A stretch of 64,000 nt of DNA from Xanthomonas albilineans (GTDB lineage Bacteria > Pseudomonadota > Gammaproteobacteria > Xanthomonadales > Xanthomonadaceae): assembly GCF_002939705.1 (NCBI RefSeq), contig NZ_MDCB01000003.1:284802-348801 (forward strand), in the 5' to 3' direction. The number at the start of each line of letters is the position of its first letter. Position 1 is the stretch's first letter. The notes beneath the pieces were generated by a model. It ran no database searches, was not told where the DNA came from, and saw only the letters and a program-made list of their open reading frames with translations. This document shows positions 19,183 through 29,061 of the stretch, piece after piece. The translations under genes were made by a program, and so were the position numbers.

Positions 19183-21183
19183 TCAAGCTTGCCGCGCGAA
19201 GCGCACCGCCGACACCAACTGCGCCACGCTGTACGGCTTGGCCAGATGCTCCTGAAACCCGGACTGCAACGCGCGGCGACGATCGTCGTCGCGCGCCAGC
19301 GCGGTCACCGCCACCGCCGGCAGTTCGGCCGCACCCAGGCACATGATCTCGCGCACGGTGCGAATCAGGCCATAGCCGTCCATGCCCGGCATGCCGATAT
19401 CGGTGACCAAGACGTCGATGGCGGTATGGCCACCATCATCGAGCACCTCCAGCGCTTCGCTGGCGGAACCGGCCACGACGACCTCCGCCCCCTGCGCTTC
19501 AAGCAAGCGCCGCAGGTAATCGAGCATATCCGGCTGATCTTCCACCGCCAGCAGACGCATGCCCTTGAGCGCATAAGCCTCGACCACCTTCTCGGACGTC
19601 GCGAACGCACGCACCTCGCGCAACGGACGCTTGCACGATACATCGCGGTGCAACGGCAGGCGCACGGTGAACACCGCGCCGCAACCGCGACCCTCGCTGG
19701 CCGCGCTGATCTGTCCCCCGTGCATCTCCACCAATTGCTGCACGATCGCCAAGCCAAGACCCAGCCCGCCATGCAGGCGCGTGGTGGTGCTGTCGGCTTG
19801 GCGAAACCGACCGAACAGATGCGGCAGGAAATCGGCAGAAATGCCATCGCCGGAATCGCGCACCGCGATGTTGACGTGCTCGCCGTCTGCATCCACCTCG
19901 ATCGTCAAGGCAATGCGCCCATGCGCAGGCGTGAATTTGATCGCATTGGACAACAGATTCCAGAACACCTGCTGCAAACGCGTGGCGTCGCCCAGCACCA
20001 TGCACGGCTGCGATGGTGCCTGCAGGGTCAATGCCTGGTCCTTGCCATCGGCCACAGGCTCCTGCGCGCGCATCGCCTCGCGCACCTGCTCGGCCAGATC
20101 CAGCGCTTCTACTTCCAACTGCACCTTGCCCAGCAGCATACTGCTGAGATCGAGCATGTCCGAGATCAACCGCTGCTGCGCACGCGCGCTACTGGCGATG
20201 ACCGACAGCCCCTTGCTGCTGGGATCATCCGGCGGCAATCGCTGCAACAGCAAGTCGCTCCAGCCGAGGATGGTGGTCAGCGGCGTACGTAGCTCGTGCG
20301 ACAAGGTGGCCAGAAATTCGTCTTTCAGCCGTGCCATGCTCTCGGCAGCGTTACGCGCAGTACGCTCGGATTCCAGCAGTTGCTCACGCGCCAGTTCAAT
20401 ATCGCGGCGTTCGGTGACGTCCGGACTGCTGCCGGCCAGACCGATGAACTGACCCTCGGCGGAGTAACGCGGCACTGCGGTCATCTCGACCCATCGCCAT
20501 TGGCCGTCATGGCGGCGCGCACGCACCAGCGCACGCAGGTTGCGTTGATCGCACAACGCATTCCGCAATTCGAAAGCGAACACGCCTGCATCCTCAGGAT
20601 GCAGCACATTGCTCCAACTCGGACGTGCATCGTCGGCCTGCATATCGATGCCGAAGAATTCCGCGTAGGCGGTATTGGTGAAACGCAATTCGCCGCTGAC
20701 ATCCAGCACCCACACCGGCATGGGCAAGCCCTCGGCGAGCGCGCTGAAGCGCGCCTCGCTTTCGGCAAGATCGCGCTCCACCCGTTTGCGCTCGGTGATG
20801 TCGAGAAACTGCACGGCGATTTGGCACAGCTCTGGCGCGCCGATACGAAACGCATCCACCGCCCACCAACGGCCCTGCTCGGCGGCAAAGCTCTCGAACT
20901 TGGCCGAACGGCCGCTCAGCGCAACTTCGCCGTAACGCTGGAACCAGAGCTCCTCATGAGCCGGCGACAACTCGCGCATGCGTCGGCCGACCACGTCGTG
21001 CATGCCGGTTTGGCGTTCGAACGCCGCATTGACCTCCAGGAACACGTAATCCACCGCACGCGGGCCATCGAACAACACCTGGACCACCGAAAAGCCGTAA
21101 TCGATCTTGTCGAAAATCTCGCGGTAATGCAGATCCTTCGCCTGCGCGAGTGGAGACGAGGAAGAATCGGAACTGGCATACAT
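19183..21183 (-). CDS. Hybrid sensor histidine kinase with two PAS domains and receiver
   Basis: A 666-aa soluble two-component protein. Order: PAS domain 1 (about 20-135), PAS domain 2 (about 140-262, ending SSPDVTERRDIE), HisKA dimerisation domain with the phospho-acceptor His296 in FLATLSHELRTPLTTILGWS, HATPase domain with N box (QVFWNLLSNAIKFTP), G boxes (DSGDGIS and HGGLGLGLAIV), and a C-terminal receiver with the phospho-acceptor Asp in VLVTDIGMPGMDG. No membrane segment is seen, so the signal is probably cytoplasmic. ATG 21183 (MYASSDSS) is the likely start, though an upstream extension is open. No response regulator adjoins it. Confidence 0.9.
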   Translation of the reverse strand: MYASSDSSSSPLAQAKDLHYREIFDKIDYGFSVVQVLFDGPRAVDYVFLEVNAAFERQTGMHDVVGRRMRELSPAHEELWFQRYGEVALSGRSAKFESFAAEQGRWWAVDAFRIGAPELCQIAVQFLDITERKRVERDLAESEARFSALAEGLPMPVWVLDVSGELRFTNTAYAEFFGIDMQADDARPSWSNVLHPEDAGVFAFELRNALCDQRNLRALVRARRHDGQWRWVEMTAVPRYSAEGQFIGLAGSSPDVTERRDIELAREQLLESERTARNAAESMARLKDEFLATLSHELRTPLTTILGWSDLLLQRLPPDDPSSKGLSVIASSARAQQRLISDMLDLSSMLLGKVQLEVEALDLAEQVREAMRAQEPVADGKDQALTLQAPSQPCMVLGDATRLQQVFWNLLSNAIKFTPAHGRIALTIEVDADGEHVNIAVRDSGDGISADFLPHLFGRFRQADSTTTRLHGGLGLGLAIVQQLVEMHGGQISAASEGRGCGAVFTVRLPLHRDVSCKRPLREVRAFATSEKVVEAYALKGMRLLAVEDQPDMLDYLRRLLEAQGAEVVVAGSASEALEVLDDGGHTAIDVLVTDIGMPGMDGYGLIRTVREIMCLGAAELPAVAVTALARDDDRRRALQSGFQEHLAKPYSVAQLVSAVRFARQA

Positions 21184-21568
21184 GACGGCAATTGTTCTAG
21201 ACGCGGCCTGCGTTGGCGAATGGGCGATGCGATCAGCCTCCCCAGCACAGACAGCACGCCAGGACACCAAGGATGAACCTCCATCTTGTTGAAACGGCCC
21301 GGCTGCCGTCAAGCCTTGGCCGCAACCGGCCAGAAGCGCCACATGCCTTAGCAGACGCAGCGACACGCTCTGCACGAACGCTTCGGCACCTTCGGCAATC
21401 CATCTGTGGCATGCGGGTCGGGCGTATGGCAGCGCGTGTGCAACGCCTTGACTGAGATACGAACATCATGCGCGCCGCTGGATGGATTGTGCGCGGCAGC
21501 GCTGACATCGGCAACGCGACGGCCCGTAGCACGGTGGGCCGCCGCGTACATCAACGGCTGTTAATTGT
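21184..21568. other. Intergenic region upstream of the kinase gene
   Basis: No gene is supported in these 385 bases between the kinase start and the stop of the orphan secreted protein. Composition changes to AT-richer near 21560, where the orphan gene ends. No terminator with a T tract is obvious. Confidence 0.5.
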
Positions 21569-21988
21569 TTATTTCAACGGTTCGATCGTTAAAGTCCCTG
21601 CATCATATAATTCTTTCGAAATAGTAATCAGTAGATTGCGCGTACTATTCACGTTATACCCAGTCACGTATGATCCGATTACATATGAATTACAGGCATC
21701 ATCTCGCATCGCATACACGTCGTAAGTGGAACCGACTAATAGAATCGGAACGCGGCCGTAGCCGGGCTGATTATTTGTCGGCGGAACCAGCTGGACACAC
21801 CCCGGCGTGTTACTATGATGACCGGTGACTTGTATCATCAGTGATTTCGCCCCGACGTCATAATTTTTCGTAATAGCAGACACGATTTTTACTTGTGCGC
21901 TACCGGATGTGGAAGCACCGGCAGCCAGTGCGAGCACCGTGCATATCGCGGCTTTGCGGAAATTCCGAATGGTCGAATGTGTGTACAT
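21569..21988 (-). CDS. Orphan secreted protein, AT-richer than its neighbours
   Basis: A 139-aa protein I do not recognise. The start at 21988 (MYTHSTIRNFRKAAICTVLA) has GAGG upstream and gives a clear signal peptide with cleavage after about residue 33 (STSGSAQ). The mature part is about 105 aa, polar, beta-rich in look (LLVGSTYDVYAMRD, YVIGSYVTGYNVNST) and has two cysteines that could form a disulfide. Codon use is visibly less GC-biased than the surrounding genes, and a decayed IS3-type element begins about 330 bases upstream, so horizontal acquisition is likely. Role unknown. Confidence 0.65.
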   Translation of the reverse strand: MYTHSTIRNFRKAAICTVLALAAGASTSGSAQVKIVSAITKNYDVGAKSLMIQVTGHHSNTPGCVQLVPPTNNQPGYGRVPILLVGSTYDVYAMRDDACNSYVIGSYVTGYNVNSTRNLLITISKELYDAGTLTIEPLK

Positions 21989-22319
21989 GAGGATGCCTCT
22001 TGATAATGTGGCGGGGGATGCGATGCACTGACCAACCGTTGGGGGACCGGTTGTTAATGCAAGACACTCGCCATTATTAGGCAGGCTTCGTAGTAGTTCG
22101 CCATGAAGCAACGACGAAATGAGTTTCGTATCACAAAATATTTACAGTGGACTGAGCGCGACGCTTCCAGACACGATCGCATCGCCCCGCCCTGTCAGGA
22201 TATGGGCCAGGGGACACCATTTAGAGCGGCTAACAAAACTACTACGCAGCCGCCAAACGGGTGCGGACGGCGCACAGATGAATCAGCGAACAATCCGCCG
22301 TGCCATCGACGCCCCCCCA
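21989..22319. other. Intergenic region between orphan gene and IS remnant
   Basis: These 331 bases hold the promoter region of the orphan secreted gene. The part from about 22200 to 22319 looks like broken coding sequence on the minus strand with stops, and may be older mobile-element debris, but I cannot assign it to a family. No intact gene. Confidence 0.4.
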
Positions 22320-22378
22320 TGTCAGAGTAGTTGTCGCCCGGATAGGATTTACAGCGGGGGCGATAACGAGAGGTTGAC

Positions 22379-22654
22379 GTGGCACGATACGGACAGCAGT
22401 TCAAGGACAAGGCGGTGGCGCGGTTGCTGTCGCCAGAGAGTACGTCGGTGGATGCGCTTTCGCGGGAGATTGGAGTCTCGGAAGCGACGCTGGAACGCTG
22501 GCTGAGCCAATCGTTGGCCGAGCCACCGCGAGCCGGCGTGTGGACGGCGGCGGCGCGGTTTGATGCGGTGTTGACGACGGCGAGCCACGTCCAAGCCGAG
22601 CGCCGAGCACGCACATCGCCACCGCGCCGGGCCAGGTCTGGTGCTGAGACATGA
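22379..22654 (+). pseudogene. Truncated IS3-family OrfA
   Basis: The first 70 or so codons encode an OrfA helix-turn-helix region: MARYGQQFKDKAVARLLSPE, then STSVDALSREIGVSEATLERW, which matches the DNA-binding domain of IS3-family OrfA. The normal C-terminal leucine zipper is missing. At about 22580-22600 the sequence jumps into OrfB and ends out of frame at 22654, which is explained by an internal deletion joining OrfA to OrfB. Not expected to be functional. Confidence 0.8.
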
Positions 22655-23295
22655 CCTATCTGCCCACCGACGTGGTAGGGCACTGGTATTACCTGTTCCT
22701 GATCATGGACGTGTACAGCCGCAAGATCATCGGCTGGGAGGTCTATGAGCGCGACCGCGCCGACCACGCCACCCAACTGGTCCGGCGCACCGCCTTGGCC
22801 GAGCAGATCGCGCTCAAGGCACCAGACCAACGCCCCGTGCTGCACGGCGACAATGGCGCCGCGCTCAAGGCCACCAGCGCGCTGACGATGCTGCACTGGC
22901 TGGGCATCAAGCCCTCGTACTCGCGCCCGCGTGTGAGCGACGATAACGCCTTCGTCGAATCGTTGTTCCGCACCGCCAAGTACCCGCCTGAGTTTGCGAA
23001 CAAGGGCTTTGCTGACCTGGAGGCTGCGCGCCAATGGGCGGCCAGCTTCGTGCAGTGGTACAACCACGCGCATCGGCACAGCGGCATCGGGTATGTGAGT
23101 CCACAACAACGCCATACCGGCCAGGACGTGGACCTGCTGCAAGCACGCCATGCACTGTATCAACAGGCCCGTCATGCCCATCCCTTGCGTTGGAGTGGCC
23201 CAACGCGAAGCTGGGAACGGATCCAGGCGGTCACGCTCAATCCTGAAAAAGATACGGTCGTCGCGGCAACGACGCAGACTCCAATTGCCGCATGA
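22590..23295 (+). pseudogene. IS3-family OrfB transposase, 5' deleted and with nonsense codon
   Basis: The DDE integrase core is recognisable: the first Asp in WC-stop-DMTYLPTDVVG (the residue between C and D, usually Trp, has become TGA at 22645-22647), the second in VLHGDNGAALKAT and the Glu in DDNAFVESLFRTAKY. An open frame from ATG 22651 to 23295 codes 214 aa, but it lacks the N-terminal half and the first catalytic Asp sits just before that ATG. It is therefore an inactive remnant. Confidence 0.85.
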
Positions 23296-23391
23296 GACAG
23301 GCGAAAACTACCTTTACATGCACCGGCCACCGCGATTGCAGACATGGCGGCACGCGCGCACACTTGATCGACACGTGCTTGGAGATCCGCC

Positions 23392-23961
23392 ATGACGATC
23401 CGTTCTGCCTGGATGGCGCTGGCTATCGCCTGCCTGTGGGCGGGCGGGGCCTGCGCCGAGGTCCGCAACGTCACCGATCCGCAGGCCGCGCGCAGCATCG
23501 CCGGCGACAGCCCGGTGCATGTCGGCTGGGCCGACCCGGCCACCTTCAGCGAACTGCGCCAGAGCCGCAACCGCTGGGACGCCGAGCGCGGCGACTGGGT
23601 ACACGATCTGGCCGCATACCTGCAGAAGCAGGCAAGCAAGCAATTGCAGCCCGGGCAACGCCTGGACATCGAGCTGACCGACATCAAGCGCGCTGGCGAC
23701 TACGAGCCCTGGCACGGCCTGCAATGGAGCGATGTCCGGGTGATGCGCGACATCTACCCGCCCCGGATCAATTTGACCTTCACCCTGTATGGTGCCAATG
23801 GCCAAGTCGTGGAACAGGGCGAGCGCAAGCTGTTGGACGGCAGCTATCTGCTCAATAGCTCGCTCGGCCTGAACACCGATCCCCTGCGCTACGAAAAGCG
23901 CATGCTCGACGACTGGCTGCATCGCGAGTTGCGCAAGGATGCCACCGTTGCAGAGCGCTGA
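23392..23961 (+). CDS. DUF3016-family periplasmic protein
   Basis: A 189-aa exported protein with a signal peptide (1-22, ending GGACAE). The mature part matches the DUF3016 family common in xanthomonads: VRNVTDPQAARS, WADPATFSELRQSRNRW, ITDIKRAG-like LTDIKRAGDYEPWHG, RDIYPPRINLTF and EKRMLDDWLHREL. Function is not established. The start at 23392 has TTGGAGA at good spacing. It is convergent with alr (25 bases) and starts about 70 bases after the right end of the IS remnant, so the element landed just upstream and may have affected its promoter. Confidence 0.88.
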   Translation: MTIRSAWMALAIACLWAGGACAEVRNVTDPQAARSIAGDSPVHVGWADPATFSELRQSRNRWDAERGDWVHDLAAYLQKQASKQLQPGQRLDIELTDIKRAGDYEPWHGLQWSDVRVMRDIYPPRINLTFTLYGANGQVVEQGERKLLDGSYLLNSSLGLNTDPLRYEKRMLDDWLHRELRKDATVAER

Positions 23962-23985
23962 TGCGGCGGGAGCGCGAGCCGCCCC

Positions 23986-25059
23986 CTAACCGCCCAGGTA
24001 GTGGCGCGGCGCGCGCTTGAGCCCGCACAGCAGGCGATAGGCACTGGAAGCACAGCGTGCGGCCAGCGCATCGATCCGCGGTTGTGCGCCCCACAACTGC
24101 ACCACGCTGCCAAGCCCGGCCTGCGGATGCTCGGTCAGATCCACGGTCAGCATGTCCATGGACACGCGTCCGATCAGCTCGCCCGGCATCCCGTCGATCA
24201 GCACCGGCGTGCCGTTCGACGCGAACTGCGGATAACCGTCGGCATAGCCGATCGCGACCACCCCCACCCGGGTCGGCCGCGGCGCGACGAAGCGCGCACC
24301 GTAGCCAACCGGCTCGCCGGGCGCCAGATCGCGCACCGCGATGACCTTGGATTGCAGGGTCATCACCGGACGCAGTTCGCCCGGTTGCGCCGCTGCCGCC
24401 GCGAACGGGTCGGCGCCGTACAACATCAGACCGGGACGCGCCCAATCGCTGTGCACCTGCGGCCAGCCCAGCAAGGCTGGCGAATTGCACAGACTGATCT
24501 CTCCGGCCAGGTCGGCGGTGGCCTGTCGGAACACCTCGACCTGTTCCAGTGTGCGTGCGCTCTCCAATTCGTCGGCACGGGCGAAATGGCTCATCAGCAC
24601 CAGCCGCTCGACCTGCGGCAACGCGCTCAGCCGCGCATGCGCGGCACGGAATGCGTCCGGGGCCAGGCCGAGCCGGTGCATGCCGCTGTCCAGCTTCAGC
24701 CACAGGCACAGCGGCTGCGGTGCGTCGAAGGCGGCGATCGCCTCCACCTGCCAGGGCGAGGCCACCACGCACCACAGCCGATGCGCGGCGACCAGCGGCA
24801 ATTCGTCGGCCTCGAAGATACCTTCCAGCAGCAGGATCGGCGCCGCGATGCCGGCCTGACGCAGTTCCAGCGCCTCCTCGATGCAGGCCACCGCGAACCC
24901 GTCCGCCTCGGCCTCCAGCGCGCGCGCGCATGCCACCGCGCCATGCCCATAGGCATCGGCCTTGACCACCGCCAGCGCCTTGCCGCCCCCGAGCCGCCGA
25001 GCCAGACGATAGTTATGGCGCAGCGCGTCGAGATCGATCAGCGCACGAGCTGGGCGCAC
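23986..25059 (-). CDS. alr: Alanine racemase
   Basis: A 357-aa PLP enzyme that interconverts L- and D-alanine. The PLP lysine lies in [11 protein letters not shown] (about residues 32-42) and the second catalytic Tyr in EPVGYGARF (C-terminal domain). GTG at 25059 (coding [16 protein letters not shown]) is the likely start and overlaps the 3' end of dadA by 22 bases, so the two are co-translated. The pairing with dadA argues for a catabolic, DadX-type role in using L-alanine through D-alanine; whether another racemase serves the cell wall cannot be seen here. Confidence 0.94.
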   Translation of the reverse strand: MRPARALIDLDALRHNYRLARRLGGGKALAVVKADAYGHGAVACARALEAEADGFAVACIEEALELRQAGIAAPILLLEGIFEADELPLVAAHRLWCVVASPWQVEAIAAFDAPQPLCLWLKLDSGMHRLGLAPDAFRAAHARLSALPQVERLVLMSHFARADELESARTLEQVEVFRQATADLAGEISLCNSPALLGWPQVHSDWARPGLMLYGADPFAAAAAQPGELRPVMTLQSKVIAVRDLAPGEPVGYGARFVAPRPTRVGVVAIGYADGYPQFASNGTPVLIDGMPGELIGRVSMDMLTVDLTEHPQAGLGSVVQLWGAQPRIDALAARCASSAYRLLCGLKRAPRHYLGG

Positions 25060-26345
25060 GCAGCAGCCTCCGCAGCAAGTGCGCTGGCAGCACGTGAATA
25101 ACGGAACAGATCCAGACCTTCGCCGTCGATCTGCGGCTGACGCGAGGCAATCAAGTCGGCCAGATAGCGGCCGGAACCGCAGGCCATGGTCCAGCCAAGG
25201 GTGCCGTGGCCGGTATTGAGGAACAGGTTGCGGTAGCTGGTGGCGCCGACCACCGGGGTGCCGTCCGGGGTGGCCGGGCGCAGCCCGGTCCAGAATTCGG
25301 CGGCGGCCAGATCGCCTCCGTACGGATACAACTCGCGCACTACCTTCTCCAGAGTGGCGCGGCGCCGCGCCGGCCGCGACAGGTCGAAGCCGGCCAGTTC
25401 GGCCATGCCACCGACGCGAATGCGCTGATCGAAGCGAGTGATCGCTACCTTGTAGGTTTCGTCCTGGATGGTGGAGATGGGCGCCCGTGCAGGATCGCGG
25501 ATCGGCAGGGTCAGCGAGTAGCCCTTCAACGGATACACCGGCAAGCGGATCCCCAACGGCGCGAGCAACGCCGGGGAATAGCTGCCCAGCGCGACCACAT
25601 AGCGGTCGGCACGCTCCACACGGCCACCAATGCGCACGCCATCGAGGCGGTCGCCATCAGCCAGCAACGCCTGGATCGTCTCGCCATGGCGAAACTGCAC
25701 GCCCGCCGCCGCCGCCAGCGCGGCCAGACGCTGGGTGAACAGGTGGCAATCGCCGGTCTGATCGTTGGGCAGGCGCAACGCACCGACCAGCGTCGCGGGC
25801 GCGTCGGCCAGAGCCGGCTCGACCCGGGCAATGCCGGCGCGGTCCAGCAACTCGTAGGGCACGCCGTACTCGCGCAGCACCGCGATGTCCTTGGCCGCGC
25901 TGTCCAACTGGGCCTGGGTACGGAACAACTGGGTGGTGCCGAGCTGACGCCCTTCGTAGGCGATACCGGTCTCGGCGCGCAACTGATCCAGGCAATCGCG
26001 GCTGTACTCGGACAGGCGCACCATGCGCGCCTTATTGATCGCATAGCGCTCAGCCGTGCAATTGCGCAACATCTGCGCCAGCCACAGGTACTGCTTGAGA
26101 TCGGCGGTGGGGGTGATCGCCAGCGGCGCGTGGCGCTGAAACAACCACTTCAACGCTTTCAGCGGCACACCGGGTGCAGCCCAGGGCGAGGCATAGCCAG
26201 GCGAGACCTGCCCGGCATTGGCATAGCTGGTCTCCAGCCCGGCCGCTGGCTGGCGGTCGACCACGGTCACATCGCAACCGCTGCGGACCAGATACCACGC
26301 CGTGGCCGTACCGATCACACCACTGCCGAGAATCAAGACCCGCAT
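25038..26345 (-). CDS. dadA: D-amino acid dehydrogenase, small (catalytic) subunit
   Basis: A 435-aa FAD enzyme that oxidises D-alanine to pyruvate and passes electrons to the respiratory chain at the inner membrane. The N-terminal dinucleotide motif is [15 protein letters not shown] (about 5-19), followed by [19 protein letters not shown], typical of DadA. The C-terminus contains [18 protein letters not shown], the FAD-binding end motif. Start ATG at 26345; the upstream region runs into IS debris at about 26420, so regulatory DNA between them is only about 75 bases. Forms an operon with alr. Confidence 0.95.
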   Translation of the reverse strand: MRVLILGSGVIGTATAWYLVRSGCDVTVVDRQPAAGLETSYANAGQVSPGYASPWAAPGVPLKALKWLFQRHAPLAITPTADLKQYLWLAQMLRNCTAERYAINKARMVRLSEYSRDCLDQLRAETGIAYEGRQLGTTQLFRTQAQLDSAAKDIAVLREYGVPYELLDRAGIARVEPALADAPATLVGALRLPNDQTGDCHLFTQRLAALAAAAGVQFRHGETIQALLADGDRLDGVRIGGRVERADRYVVALGSYSPALLAPLGIRLPVYPLKGYSLTLPIRDPARAPISTIQDETYKVAITRFDQRIRVGGMAELAGFDLSRPARRRATLEKVVRELYPYGGDLAAAEFWTGLRPATPDGTPVVGATSYRNLFLNTGHGTLGWTMACGSGRYLADLIASRQPQIDGEGLDLFRYSRAASALAAEAAACAQLVR

Positions 26346-26419
26346 GCATCTACCTCGTCTGGATCAAATCCCTGGCTGAATAGCGCCATGGATGGGTTTA
26401 GCCGCAGTCTAGGCAGCCG

Positions 26420-27032
26420 CCCCCGGGATTTTCCCCCAATTTTGGCTCGCACGGTAGGTTAAAACACTGAGACTCACACACATGGCCCCTGATCCGCTCG
26501 CGTTTGAGCAGGCCGAAGAAGCTTTCCACCGGGGCGTTGTGCCCCAAGGGCAGGCTTCGCGCTCGTGGCAGTTGCCGCGCCGACTCATGCGGCAGATCAA
26601 CCCATGGGATGCCAGGAAACTGCGCCAGTCATTGCTCGTGTAGACCGATCCTTGGTCCGAGTAAACCAGACAACCGGATGCGGGTTTGCGCCGCCAGACC
26701 GCCAACAACACGGCCTGCACGACCAACTCGGTATCGGCCCGATCGCGCATCGCCCAGCCGACGACTTGCCTGGGAAAACAGGTCGATCACAACCACCAGG
26801 TACATCCTGCCTTCATGCGTGCGGATGAAGGTGAAATCGCTCGCACAGGCGGTGTCCGGCTCAGTCACCTCGAACTGCCGATCAAGCAGGTTGGCCGCCG
26901 ATTTGCACGGCGTTCCAGCATGGAAGCGTGGTTTGCGACCATAGCCCACCTGGGCACACAGCCCCTGCGTGCGCATGAGCCGATGCACCCGATGGCGACT
27001 GCAACGTTCACCTTGAACAATCCATCCCATTA
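26420..27032 (-). pseudogene. Decayed IS3-family transposase (OrfB) fragment
   Basis: Read on the minus strand, two frames together give an IS3 Orf[41 protein letters not shown] and [12 protein letters not shown] in one frame, then [32 protein letters not shown] and MSRRGNCHE in another. A further shift restores NAPVESFFGLLKRERIRGHV. So there is at least one frameshift after LFSQ and a short insertion of about 20 bases after GNCH. The N-terminal part is missing; the fragment ends at about 27030, inside the last codons of the S41 protease gene. Confidence 0.85.
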
Positions 27033-28582
27033 TTCAGCGCAGCGGCGCATTCGAGGGCAGCGTCGCGATCGCTTCGAATATCAGCCAATGAATTCATTAC
27101 GCTATAATCCGGCATCACGCCTCTTCGTTCTAAAGAAATTCCGGACGGATCCTTAAAAGAAGCAACGGGTATATGAATGAAGGCCCCACTTCCTAAATCG
27201 TACAAGCGTGCGATCAGAACCTGCCCCGACGTTCTTGTGCCAACAATTCGGGCCCGGCCATAGTGTTGCAAAGTCGCAGCAAGAACCTCCGCGGCGCTAG
27301 CTGTCGCCTCACTAACGAGTATTTCTACGGGAGCTTGCGTGGCCTGTGTCCCTGTAGGTATGCGTAGATCACTGTACGGCGCACGCCCTTGCTTGGTTCC
27401 AATCAAAATTCCAGGCGACAGGAAGTTTCCTGCTATACGCCCTATAGAACTTTCCACACCTCCGTTATTGAATCGGAGATCAATAATGACAGGCTTCCCT
27501 GGATGGGAGCGCACTTGCTGTATAAACCAAGTTGCGTTACTCGTGTTGAATCTGTTGAATTTGATAACCCATGACCCCTTGAACTCATAAGCGATTTGCT
27601 CAGTAATCCTTAAATTCAGCCGCTTGGATACATCGGAATCATTGGGTTCTGCCACTAGATTGATAATATCTCCCTTGGCATTTTTAACACTAAAATTCAG
27701 CGCTTGTGATTTCTGTCCCGATCCTGATGCGGGCTTGATTCCTATTACCTCATCACCGGGCTCAACACCTGCTCGCTCTGCGCTAGATCTGTTAAGAACG
27801 TCTATTACCCCTATATCCTTACCAATATCGGAATTCGTGATCGTCAATTTCAACGGCCGATACAAAATTTCATCGAATGCAGCATCATTATTTTTTATCA
27901 TTCTTATCAATTCCGCGAATACAGCCGAGTTGAATCTATTTAATTTAATTACGCCCCGCTCCCTCTCAATGTCATCGGGAAGACTTGGAGCAATCGGAAT
28001 GGAAACGATAAAGTATTTTTTTGCGCCGTCCAGCGATATTGCGTCAACACCTATATCCACACTTCCTTTTTTATAATCTGAACCAGCTACTGGGCCGAGC
28101 AAAATGTGCCATCCTTCGCGCACCCCTTGCAAATAGAGAGGAGAGGCTGGCTCTATGTTCTTAACAACCGAAAATCGCGCTGAGCGAGGCTCTGACATCA
28201 GCATCCCTGCTCCTACCGAGACATCCGGCCATAGCAGCCCCACCATATCCGCCTTCTTGGGAAGGCTAACGGCAGCCTCAGAAGGCGTAAAATATGTCAG
28301 ATGCGAGGACTCCAATAACTCCAACATTTCTTTAACGACATCTATTGTTTTATCGTGATTGAAATCCATTATCGGGATTTTCTTCTTGTAGGTCTCACGA
28401 ACTTCACTCCAATTGTATCCATTAAAGTGGTCGTCATAATACAGATTATTGACTGCCGACCAAGCCGCCCCGAACATATGGAGGTTTATTCTGTAATTAA
28501 TCCAGATGGCAATTCCGAGAAATGAAACGGCAACCACCATAAGAACAAAAAGATGTCGCCATTTAAATGCATATTTAGTCAT
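27008..28582 (-). CDS. Membrane-anchored S41-family peptidase with PDZ domain
   Basis: A 524-aa protein: N-terminal membrane anchor (about 10-28, [18 protein letters not shown]), a helical region, a PDZ domain (about 240-330, [19 protein letters not shown]) and an S41 tail-specific protease domain with the likely nucleophile Ser429 in [12 protein letters not shown], preceded by [11 protein letters not shown]. The catalytic part should face the periplasm. It overlaps the HlyC-like gene by four bases (ATGA), so it belongs to the same operon and may process or clear the peptide product. The last residues (GMDCSR) and stop codon come from the adjoining IS fragment, so the native C-terminus was probably slightly different. 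AT-rich, unlike the core genome. Confidence 0.85.
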   Translation of the reverse strand: MTKYAFKWRHLFVLMVVAVSFLGIAIWINYRINLHMFGAAWSAVNNLYYDDHFNGYNWSEVRETYKKKIPIMDFNHDKTIDVVKEMLELLESSHLTYFTPSEAAVSLPKKADMVGLLWPDVSVGAGMLMSEPRSARFSVVKNIEPASPLYLQGVREGWHILLGPVAGSDYKKGSVDIGVDAISLDGAKKYFIVSIPIAPSLPDDIERERGVIKLNRFNSAVFAELIRMIKNNDAAFDEILYRPLKLTITNSDIGKDIGVIDVLNRSSAERAGVEPGDEVIGIKPASGSGQKSQALNFSVKNAKGDIINLVAEPNDSDVSKRLNLRITEQIAYEFKGSWVIKFNRFNTSNATWFIQQVRSHPGKPVIIDLRFNNGGVESSIGRIAGNFLSPGILIGTKQGRAPYSDLRIPTGTQATQAPVEILVSEATASAAEVLAATLQHYGRARIVGTRTSGQVLIARLYDLGSGAFIHIPVASFKDPSGISLERRGVMPDYSVMNSLADIRSDRDAALECAAALNNGMDCSR

Positions 28583-29061
28583 TTGCGCCTCCCAAAATCA
28601 AGCGACCGCGACTGCATGATTATGCCGGCAGAATGTCGGGCAACATAATTCACTCGCTCATGTTCCGTAGCGAACTTTCTCTTTAATAGTTTACCCAGCT
28701 CCTTCGCATTGCCGAAAGGAGCTACAAAATCAATTAGCCAAAGCTCATTGCCTTCGTTCCATTCGCTCATATGTAAGTAGGGCGGATCGCAACTCCAACG
28801 TCTTGAAGCGATTTCGGGCGATAAATAAGCCCAGGTAGCATAAGCAACCCATAGCCCTCTACTTGTCTGCAATGTCATTATCTGGCCCAAGCGAATCGCA
28901 GGCCATAACCACATGTAGGTGGCCGCAATACTGAACTTTTTTCTATCTGTACGCATCAACAACTGGATAGCCTTGCCAACATCCGTCATGTATTCGTCTT
29001 GAGTGCGACATAGTTTTTCATCGCCGCACTTCTCACTGATTGCCTCCTCTTCATTGCGCAT
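28579..29061 (-). CDS. HlyC/MceI-like acyltransferase-fold protein
   Basis: A 160-aa protein resembling the toxin-activating lysine acyltransferases (HlyC, and MceI of the microcin E492 system). Matching segments are WVAYATWAYLSPEI, then GNELWLIDFVAPFGNAKELG and LKRKFATEHERVNYV; in HlyC the equivalent Asp in the IDW motif is catalytic and is kept here. The catalytic His of HlyC (LHRNW) has no visible counterpart: the aligned stretch reads MRTDRKKFSIAATYMWLW. It overlaps the MchC-like gene by 11 bases and the protease by 4, so all three are coupled. Known relatives transfer an acyl group from ACP to a protoxin or work with MceJ; the actual substrate here is inferred to be the peptide encoded at 30861-31175. 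Confidence 0.75.
   Translation of the reverse strand: MRNEEEAISEKCGDEKLCRTQDEYMTDVGKAIQLLMRTDRKKFSIAATYMWLWPAIRLGQIMTLQTSRGLWVAYATWAYLSPEIASRRWSCDPPYLHMSEWNEGNELWLIDFVAPFGNAKELGKLLKRKFATEHERVNYVARHSAGIIMQSRSLDFGRRK

Larger units (their letters stand above)
22320..23318 (+). mobile_element. Internally deleted IS3-family element with both terminal repeats
   Basis: The ends carry matching inverted repeats: 22320-22338 (TGTCAGAGTAGTTGTCGCC) and the complement of 23300-23318 (TGTAAAGGTAGTTTTCGCC), 15 of 19 identical. Inside are the start of OrfA and most of OrfB, but the middle is missing, so the element is 999 bp where about 1.2 to 1.4 kb is usual. No target-site duplication is visible next to the ends. 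The element is not autonomous. Confidence 0.85.

Noticed and set aside
22195..23181. A long minus-strand frame across the IS remnant
   Set aside because: It runs antisense to transposase-coding DNA and its product has no recognisable features.
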